This document shows, in pieces, positions 57,084-64,000 of a stretch of 64,000 bases of DNA (within the stretch, counting starts at the first letter, position 1; each line of letters starts with the position of its first letter). The stretch lies in assembly GCA_004380135.1 (NCBI GenBank), contig QXCR01000002.1, forward strand, positions 310,001 through 374,000, read 5' to 3'. Below the pieces are notes generated by a model. The model saw only the letters and a program-made list of their open reading frames with translations. It had not been told where the DNA came from and did not search any database. This DNA is from Stemphylium vesicarium (lineage: Eukaryota > Ascomycota > Dothideomycetes > Pleosporales > Pleosporaceae). A program made the translations under genes and the position numbers.

Positions 57084-57443
57084 ACACACAATTTATTTAC
57101 GCCCGGCGGCCGAGCCGAAAGGGCTACTAAAGCTGGTCTGCTACTACACTGCTTATGCTACATCGCGGCCTCACTAGCCCCTGTGTCTTCTTTGACTCGC
57201 TCCTTCCTGCCGCTTGTTGTCTAAGTTAAAGCCCTTACTTGCTATCTAGGTCGCTTATTCTCGGTCTACTGTCTCTTACTATGCGCTTGTGGGTTAGTAT
57301 TGCGGGTGGCAGACTAGCTTAGAGTCGATTTCTCTAAGTATTTAGCGTCCTATCTTCGGCGGCTAAAGCGCTATCTACTCTATGCTATATAAGGCTATTA
57401 ATAGGTTTATATTAGTAGGTAAGATTTGTCTAGTTGTTAGCTG

Positions 57444-60400
57444 TTAATTCGTGTCAAGTCTTCCTGTCGCAATCGCGAATCGAATCGTCGCTCGCACTGC
57501 GTCCATGTTCGGCGCCCATTTCGCGTCGTCTGTCGCTGCTTTGCCGCCCAGGTAGAGCGACACGTTTCCTCTGCCTGTCTGCGTGCACTGCAGCATCTCT
57601 GCTCGCTGTGCTGTCCACCGTCTGCATCGGAACAGAAAGTGGTCCACTGTCTCTGCTGCCTGTCCGCACTCGCACTGGTCTGTCTCGCACGCTTTGATGC
57701 GGTGTAGGTACGTGTTCAGTTGTGCCATGCCTGTCCTGAGCTGCGCGAGCACGCTGCTCTCTTTACGCGATAACTGGTCGTAGAGTTGTCGTGTGTGCTT
57801 TCCTGGCAGTGCCGTGTCGATTCGCTTGGAGTAGTTCCCTACTTTCTCTAGCACCTTCTTAGCGTTGACTCGCTTGCGTGCAATGTTGTGCGTAGTCGAT
57901 CGCATCCTAGGAAGCTGTGTCTGTGGCGTGGCGTCTGGTCTTGTTGACAACTTTGCCTCCTGCTTGGCGAGGCGTGCGAGCTCGCACTCTTCGCTTGCCG
58001 GCAGCCACAGGGCTGTCACCGTGTTGCCGTCTCTTCTCAGCGTCCGCACGGTCTCGTAGAGCTTGCTGATGTAGCTTTGACCCGACTGCTGCCAAGGTCT
58101 TCTTAGCGTAAGCACAGCGGCTTTGTTTCTTGTTGTGAGTGCAATGCTGCGAAACCGAAGCTTTGGTAGCCTACTCAGCGCCTCAGCCATCGCCGCCAGC
58201 TCTGCCGAGTACGGGTTCTGCTCCTCTCTCTTGCCCAGTGTCGTCGAGAACGACCGTGTTTCGTTATTCTATATGCTGATCGCACCTCCCATTCCAACTA
58301 CTCCGTTCCGCGACGAACTGCTCACTACGATGCGTACCGCCCAGTTCGCCTCGAGCCTCTGCACCGCATTCTCAGTGACTGCCTGCACTCTCTTCTCCCA
58401 TGGCGCCAAGACGCATGGCCGGATCGTCTCCATCTGCTCCATCTCTATGTCCTTGAGCGCCTCGGCAACCTGGTAGAGCGGCGAGCGGTACTGCCTCCTG
58501 AACTTGCGCATGCGAGATGTGTTCCTTCGCAGCGGGTTGGTCTCGGGCAACGCGTGTATGTCAGTCCACAGCTTGACTGCTCGCTTCCAGAATCGCTCTT
58601 GCGCGCTCGGGATGTGCGCCTCTGACTCTGCCACCCACGTCGCTACCGTGACGAACGTCCCTACGATCGCTCGTGCTCCTATCCTCTGCACCCTACTAAT
58701 AGGCCTTACTAGTTTGTCCTTACAGGCGTGCATCCACACGTTAGACGCGTAGTCTACCGTCGGCGCTACCGTCGCCGTGAATAGCTGCCGTGCCACTATA
58801 GGCGAGATTCCTTTTAGCCTCCTAAGCTCTAATACTACTTCTAGCCCCTTTGCGGCGGCGTTCGCGATGTGCTTATGGTACTTGAGGCTGGCGTCTATAA
58901 GTACGCCGAGTATCTTAACGTGGTCCTTAGGTGCTACGCTCTGCCCCTTAATCACGAAGAGGTCCGCGGCGCTCTTATACGCTTTGCGAGTGAAGTAGAT
59001 AATAGCCGTCTTTTCTACTTCAAACGTCGCCCTGCTTCTATGTTCCTAGTTAAGTGCGTCCTTAATAATAACTTTAATACCCTCCCTATTGCTTTGCGCT
59101 GTTAGTCCCGTGACCCACGCGGTGAAGTCATCCACGAACGCGATCGCACCACTATACTTGTCGATGCGTCTTTGCACCAGGTCAGCATTAAAGAAGAGAA
59201 ACAGAATAGGAGACAGCGGCGATCCTTGCGGCAGACCTGCTTGCGGCAGCTCTCGAACCTCAGACGCCTGTCCGTTGACCTGGACCGATGCCGTACGCTG
59301 TGAGCAGAACGCTTCTACCCACCGCAACAGCCTCTCTGGTATGCCTCGCGCTTTTATCCTCTATAGCAGTCTTTCCTTACACACTCCGTTATACGCTCCT
59401 TTAACGTCGAAGCTAATTAGGCTGACTATTCGCCGGCCCCGCCATGCGGTGTAGATCTATTCTTAGAGAAGCACTAGCGCTTACTCCGCTGATCGCTGCT
59501 TGCGCGCTCCAAAGTGGTTAGTGGGCAGCAGCCCATGCGTCTCTACCATGTGCGAGATCCTCTCTGCCACCACCGACTCCAACACTTTGCCCAGCGTGGC
59601 CAGCAGAGAGATCGGCCTCCAGGCTTTGGCAATAGTGTAGTCTTCCTTGCCTGGCTTCTTGAGCGGGATAATCTTGGCGTGTCTCCATTGGCTAGGCAGC
59701 GATCCCTCCTCTAGCGACTGTCGGAATAACGCAAGAACATGGTCTTTGACCACAGGCCAGATCTGCTCCCACACTATGACTGGCAATCCGTCGTCTCTAG
59801 GTGCTTTCCACGACTTTGCTGCGTGCAGCTGCCGTTCCACCTCTTCGAGCGTGATGGTCGGCATTTCTACAGGCTCTCGCTGCGGCCTGTGCCCTTCGTC
59901 GTCGATATGGCTGGGAAGCGGAGGGAAGAAGGTGCTGAGTAACTCCTCGGCTTGCTCCCTGTGGTTAGTCGTGGTCGTTCCGTCCGTTCTGCGGAGTGCT
60001 GGGACTGTCCTAAACGCCTCGTTGCCAGTCTTTAGGTACTTAGCCGCGGTCCAGATGTTGTCGTTGTCCGCCAAGAAGTCATCCCAGTGCTTTCTCTTCT
60101 GCTGTCGAATGGCATCGTGGTACTGCTTCGCCGCTCCCTTTGCAGTCTCTTCTAGATCCGGCCTAGCAGGTCCCACGCGTCTTGCCGCTCTCGCTCGGTT
60201 CCTCCAATGCGTGTAGACGCGGCGTAGCTGTGTCAAGTCCTGCGTCCACCACCTCTTCGCGTACGGTGACGGTCTCGCCCTAGGAGTCAGTGCGTGCACC
60301 GCCTCCAGCACCGCCGCCATTAGTCTGTCCGTTCTCTGCTGCGTCGTGCCCGTTGGCTCGGCCGCACTAAGCGTCCTAGAAATCCTGTCCCTAATTGCTT

Positions 60401-61178
60401 TCCACGGCGCGTTCTTGAGTAGCAGTCGCTCCTGCTGCTGCGGCGACGGCACCGAGCTGTCAAAGATTGTCTCGATCGTCCGGTGGTCGGAGCCGTGTTC
60501 TGTCGCATAGATTGCGCATCTCGTCACTGTATCCCCCAGCTCTTTCGACGCTAGCACCAAGTCGATCGTCGTTTCGTAGTCTCCGCCCTGCCACGTCTTG
60601 GTGCCGCGCGGGAGCAGACTGCTAAGTGCGTGCTCTGTTATTAGGTCGATGATCGGGTCTGCTTCGCCCTATCTAACTATCGTCACGTCCTCCCCTCCCC
60701 AAAGCTGGTCGTGTTAGTTAAAGTCGCCCGCCAGCACCACGTCTACTACTGTACCAGCCCTCCGTCTCACCTCTGTAATCGCCTCGTCTAGCTTTCTGCA
60801 TGCCTCTCGCAGCGCCTGCGGGTCTCCTCCTGGTATGTACACCGAAATCACCAACACCCGACGTTCGTGCAGCCGGACGATCGCTGCTGTCAAGTCCGGC
60901 GACTCGATCCGCACCTGCTCAGCCTCCACCTCTCTGCTCACCCACAGCATGCTCCGTATCGGCCACCTCCCTTCTCGCCACGTCGACGGCACCATTTTGT
61001 TCCACTTATGATGGAGCATGGGCGTCGTTAGCAGCTGGCCCTGCATCCTGCGTGCATGCGGCTCCTGAATGGCTATCGCTGTCGCACCTTGCATCTCTTC
61101 GTCGTTCATTAGACTGTCGTACACTTCGCCTTGCTTTCTGACATTAAGCTGGATTATGCGGAATGCTCTATTTATACT
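57444..61178 (-). pseudogene. LINE ORF2: endonuclease, reverse transcriptase, RNase H
   Basis: Retrotransposition enzyme of the Tad-like LINE. One continuous frame of about 1,245 codons, interrupted by eight stops: TAA or TAG at 60714, 60669, 59481, 59463, 59457, 59361, 59046 and 58269 (lowest plus-strand coordinate of each); none is TGA. AP-endonuclease part: IAIQEPHARRM, then VLAGDFN. Reverse transcriptase: KIIPLKKPGKEDY, RPISLLATLGK, SFDVKGAYN, GLPQGSPLSPILF and the catalytic AFVDDFTAW. RNase H-like part from ~58400, then a CxCx..HFLFRC zinc-type motif. By family comparison most stops fall where Gln is expected and one where Trp is, as expected for CpA to TpA change on either strand. The frame overlaps the end of ORF1 in another phase. 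Confidence 0.9.
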
Positions 61179-61194
61179 AACGTAGGTAGAGCAT

Positions 61195-62100
61195 CTAACA
61201 GTTTCTGCTAAACGACTCGTGCGGTCCTCTATATAACACGCACTTCATCACTACTTCGCTGCAGCTCTTGTGGTGGTGGCCGTCTTTGGCACATCGCCCG
61301 CATCTCTGTGTCTTTCTGCACTGATATGCTTTGTGGCCAAGCTCCTGGCAGTTGTAGCATTGCCCGGGCCGTGGCCGGTGTTCGAAAGCGCTCGTCGTAC
61401 CAGACTCTCCACCAGCGTGGAAGTAGCCTTCTGCGACGAGCCTCCTTGCATCGCTTTTCTTGGTCACGTAAACTACCATAGATCCGTACGCCTTTGGGAC
61501 GTCCCTCTTACTCAGCCACGCGATCTTGGCAACTATCGTTCCGTTCTCTTCGCCGAAGGCTTCCGCGGCTCCTGCCCTGATTTCGTCCTTCTCGTCTAGT
61601 ACCGCGGTTCTTTTAACGTTGTCGACCTTGACTGGGAAGAGCTTATCGCGCAACACTCGCGAGCCTGCACCAATCTTCTCTACTGCTCTCTTGACACGCT
61701 CGTGTTCGTCTTCGTCTCTACACGCGATCCTGATGCGGCTCTGGGTGGTGTGATCGGCGGTGACCGCGCGGCATCGCCAGTTCCCGTAGCCCTCTATTGA
61801 GCGCATTTCTTTTTCCACCGCTGCTCTGACCGTACCCGCTGACATTCTGCCATGTTCGCCATCTGCTCTGGAGATGTCTACTGTGACGTTGGGCACGTCG
61901 CTTCCAGCGACGTTAGTCCTGTTAGCGTGCGGCTGGCTTGGTGGCGTTCCGGAAGTGGCGCTTGGCCCCGCGGGCACGCCCGCACCAGCCACTGTGGCCC
62001 AGGACCGCGCGCCAGCGGATGCCGCTGCCGCGAGGTCTTCGACGCGCGTTTTGAGCTCAGCGACTTCGTCGATAAGCTTAACATTGTGGTTAATAAGTGC
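61195..62100 (-). pseudogene. LINE ORF1: gag-like nucleic-acid-binding protein
   Basis: RNA-binding protein of the LINE ribonucleoprotein. Open for 301 codons down to TAG at 61195, starting after a double TAG at 62101-62106 that probably replaced Gln-Gln; the true start lies upstream in a TA-rich block. A short coiled-coil-like start (LIDEVAELKTRVEDLAAA) is followed by a globular part and then CCHC knuckles near the C-terminus: CYNCQELGHKAYQC, then CGRCAKDGHHHKSC, then a third Cys-rich stretch ending in Asn-Cys. Spacing is typical of Tad/I-type ORF1 proteins. ORF2 begins in a different phase right at its end. Confidence 0.85.
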
Positions 62101-62358
62101 CTACTAGTTCTATCTAATCTCTTTAGTTTCGTATTTAAGCTTCCTAATAGTCTCCGTCTATTACTAGATAATCTTAGTTAGGGTAGTAAGTAGATCTTTG
62201 TTAGTTGTGGCGCTCCTCCTAGTTTAACAGTTAGGTTGGCTGCTTTTAATTAGGAGAGTATTAGAGTTATTAGCTAATAGGTCTAGCTGTGATAGTAGCC
62301 TGCGGTAGCGTCCGCCTTACTCGATGGTGTTTCTTAGGAGTCTCTTCTGCGGTGCCGG

Positions 62359-62379
62359 TAGCTCAAATGGCAAGAGTAA

Positions 62380-62410
<31 letters not shown>

Positions 62411-62449
62411 AGGTCGCGGTCGCGGTCGCGTTCAGGGGTCGAAAACGCC
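62359..62449 (+). other. tRNA-like A box and B-box-like sequence in LINE 5' leader
   Basis: On the plus strand, antisense to the LINE, TAGCTCAAATGG at 62359-62370 is a strong Pol III A-box match, and GGGTCGAAAACGCC at 62436-62449 is a partial B box. Flanking GGTGCCG and CGCCACC can pair at six of seven positions. The middle is replaced by a hexamer array. This could be a tRNA-derived segment captured by the element; no complete cloverleaf forms. Confidence 0.3.
62383..62430. repeat. Hexamer tandem repeat (GTCGGG)n, 8 units
   Basis: Eight 6-bp units: four GTCGGG, one GTCGAG and three GTCGCG. It lies in the 5' leader of the LINE (CCCGAC units on the element's sense strand). Copy number probably varies between element copies. 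Confidence 0.95.
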
Positions 62450-62553
62450 ACCTCTCTCACACGCCCAGATCGCAGGCTCATCACGTACTTGGTGTTCGGG
62501 TATTATACAGCACTGTCGTCTAGGTTGCTACAGTCTCTAAGCTGTAGTACAGT

Positions 62554-62567
62554 CGGGGTGCAAATAC
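62554..62567. repeat. Target-site duplication, right copy
   Basis: CGGGGTGCAAATAC, identical to 57070-57083; it marks the 5' end of the LINE. In the reductase frame on the minus strand it encodes the same Tyr-Leu-His-Pro codons as the left copy. Confidence 0.92.
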
Positions 62568-62857
62568 TCTGTGTTGAAATCGGTACCCTGGCCAGGCGTC
62601 GGCGAGGCGATGTGAAGAACATATTCCACATCTTTGAGAGCGCTGTCGAAGGCGCTAGAAACGGATAGATCCGGGATAATGACAAACTCGACATTACTGG
62701 CGTGCTCAGAGAAGATTTTCTTGAGATCGTCGATTTGAAATTCCTTACGCACGCTCAGGCGGACTTTGTAGCCTGCTTCGAGGGTTTGAACGACAACATG
62801 AGAGCCGATGAAGCTTGTCGCACCGGTAATGAAGACGAGAGATTGAGATATGCTCAA
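62554..62857 (-). pseudogene. NAD(P)-dependent reductase, N-terminal fragment
   Basis: First part of the extended-SDR gene split by the LINE. From the ATG at 62857 it has the Rossmann glycine motif (VFITGATSFIGSHVVVQTL; GxxxxIG type), VRLSVRKEFQIDDL at strand 2 as in NADP-using dihydroflavonol-reductase-like enzymes, and YVLHIASPTPGQ (the conserved HxASP region). It ends at EYLHP inside the duplicated target site. The reading frame resumes at 57083 with the next residues of the same family, so the two fragments were one gene. Without the insertion the protein would have been about 330-340 aa. Confidence 0.9.
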
Positions 62858-63668
62858 AATAGTAGTGGTGAATGGATTGGTTGGTTGTTACAATGAGTAG
62901 GTGATGTTTGTATAGGTAGGTACTGATTGTTCAAGCTTGACAGAGCCCTTACATAATCATGTTCCACAATATCCGAATAGGGAGGTGCCAAGTCGCCGTC
63001 TCGGCATTGAGGCTGTCTTCCATCTCAACACTAGATTACTACGTTAGCCTCGGAGCGGAGTGAGGTTGTTATGTTCCCCGCACATCTGAGGAAACCTACC
63101 TAGGCAACGACGTCGGATCCGAGTGAGATCAGTATTGCTCTAGTCTCCTGGATTATTAAACCTGTCACATGAGCCGGGCTTGGTATCCGCTACATAAATG
63201 TCCTGTGAGACTACTGAGTACATGGCCAATCACAGTGATGCTTGGCTAGAGAGCTAGGAGATAAACTAACCCGATTAACGATTAACTTTCTCGAATTCCA
63301 TGAAAACGTGCGGTGGAGCTACCGCTAATCACCTCCCTCCGATGGACCACTTTATGCTCTGTGTATTCGCGGATCGGCGCGCTGACGACAAAACTTACGC
63401 TGAATCGGAAACCCTACCTAGCATCCTAGGAGCCTGTTACGTACGTATGGTATCGATGCCAATCAGGAGTGATCTCAGGATGAGTATACAGACTAGTTAC
63501 GTGCGTAAGGACTAGAGAGTCAATGACGCTTCTCAAAGTATAAGACCATACAAACAGAACCGCAACAATGAAGTCAACCGACAATCATACTTACACAGCA
63601 TTCAACATCCAGCTCCAAACACATCCCCATTTCAACCGTTTTCTCAACTACCCCTTCAACCACCCAAC
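62858..63668. other. Intergenic, tautomerase promoter
   Basis: 811 bp between the divergent starts of the reductase fragment and the tautomerase gene. Contains short imperfect repeats of TTACGTGCGTA type near 63440-63510. No supported gene. Confidence 0.5.
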
Positions 63669-64000
63669 ATGCCACTCTGGGTCATCTACCACCCCGACGG
63701 CACATTCGAGGATGACGCATCCAGAGAGGCTCTTGCGGCCGAAATTACCACAATCTACACCGGAATCGGTCTTCCTGCCTTCTACGTCATCACCAACTTT
63801 GTCAAGATGCCCGGAAACACCATGTTGGTTGGAGGCAAGAAAGTTACCGGCAAACCATTTATTCGAATCGTAATCGATCACATCGCCGTGAAGCTCCCGG
63901 ACGAAGATAAAACCTATCGAGAGACTGCAAACGCGATAGACGCTGTTCTCAAGCCCCATATTGCCGACAAAGGCTACGACTGGGAGTTTCATGTCGACGA
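63669..64000 (+). CDS. cis-CaaD-like tautomerase, 3' end beyond window
   Basis: Partial gene running off the window: 110 full codons from the ATG at 63669 with no stop. The tautomerase superfamily uses an N-terminal Pro as general base; here Met1 is followed by Pro2 (MPLWVIYHPDGTFEDDASRE), so Pro becomes residue 1 after Met removal. Later FYVITNFVKMPGNTMLVGG and KPFIRIVIDHIAVKLPDE follow the fungal cis-3-chloroacrylic-acid-dehalogenase-like pattern, with His and Arg residues in suitable positions. The physiological substrate in fungi is generally unknown. The overlapping frame from 63568 in another phase is a shadow. The divergently arranged reductase on the other side is disrupted. Confidence 0.85.
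   Translation, partial: MPLWVIYHPDGTFEDDASREALAAEITTIYTGIGLPAFYVITNFVKMPGNTMLVGGKKVTGKPFIRIVIDHIAVKLPDEDKTYRETANAIDAVLKPHIADKGYDWEFHVD

Larger units (their letters stand above)
57084..62553 (-). mobile_element. Tad-like LINE (non-LTR retrotransposon), full length
   Basis: About 5.47 kb, minus orientation, bounded by a perfect 14-bp target-site duplication. From 5' to 3' on its own strand: a 5' leader with a hexamer repeat, ORF1 with CCHC zinc knuckles, then ORF2 with an AP endonuclease, a reverse transcriptase and an RNase H plus terminal Cys/His motif. This is the layout of the fungal Tad clade. The 3' end is a short A/T-rich tail with a GT run rather than long poly(A). Both ORFs are broken by TAA/TAG codons only, without indels in ORF2, consistent with repeat-induced point mutation. 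TA-rich blocks (57230-57440, 58690-59100, 59340-59480, 62090-62280) alternate with GC-rich intact blocks. It cannot be autonomous now. Confidence 0.92.

Noticed and set aside
57084..62553. LTR retrotransposon or DNA transposon
   Set aside because: No long terminal repeats, integrase, protease or inverted repeats. The endonuclease-RT-RNase H order and 14-bp duplication fit a LINE.
1..64000. CRISPR array, bacterial operon, rRNA or intact tRNA genes
   Set aside because: The window is eukaryotic with spliceosomal introns. No regularly spaced repeats with spacers, no rRNA-like sequence and no complete tRNA cloverleaf were found by eye.

Overview
The window is nuclear DNA of a filamentous ascomycete, most likely a Dothideomycete of the Pleosporales type. 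This rests on short spliceosomal introns (mostly 47-125 nt, GTAAGT-like donors, CTAAC/CTGAC-type branch sites), monocistronic genes on both strands, and Pezizomycotina families (DUF7514-type protein, tricalbin, MetX-like hydrolase, SLC6-type transporter, L-arabinitol dehydrogenase). The species cannot be named from sequence alone. Intron junctions were deduced by hand from splice signals, frame continuity and family conservation; there is no transcript evidence.

Layout. 0.6-13.3 kb, all on minus: a two-exon Q/P-rich hypothetical gene, a five-C2 tricalbin (ER-plasma membrane tether), a DUF7514-like disordered protein and UGP1 (UDP-glucose synthesis). 14.8-21.0 kb: a tandem dihydroneopterin-aldolase-domain protein, divergent from the co-chaperone STI1, then a bZIP factor and a MetX-like alpha/beta hydrolase. 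23.2-32.0 kb: two very large, mostly disordered hypothetical proteins in convergent orientation. 33.5-42.8 kb: a zinc-free MDR reductase, a cupin protein, an SLC6-type transporter, a TPR-SET protein and a cytidine-deaminase-fold enzyme.

43.4-50.2 kb looks like a carbon-utilisation group. A dihydroxyacetone-synthase-like transketolase and an L-arabinitol 4-dehydrogenase share a 505-bp divergent promoter. Next to them is an MFS sugar transporter whose frame is cut by one in-frame TGA where the family has Trp. Four identical CreA-type hexamers lie in its promoter. A FAD-type enzyme of unknown role follows.

52-64 kb is decaying accessory sequence. A CYP52-like P450 has two frame breaks and a nonsense codon. 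An NAD(P)-dependent reductase gene is split in two by a full-length Tad-like LINE (57084-62553) with a perfect 14-bp target-site duplication. The LINE ORF2 frame is continuous for about 1,245 codons and broken only by eight TAA/TAG codons, a pattern expected of repeat-induced point mutation. The window ends inside a cis-CaaD-like tautomerase gene.
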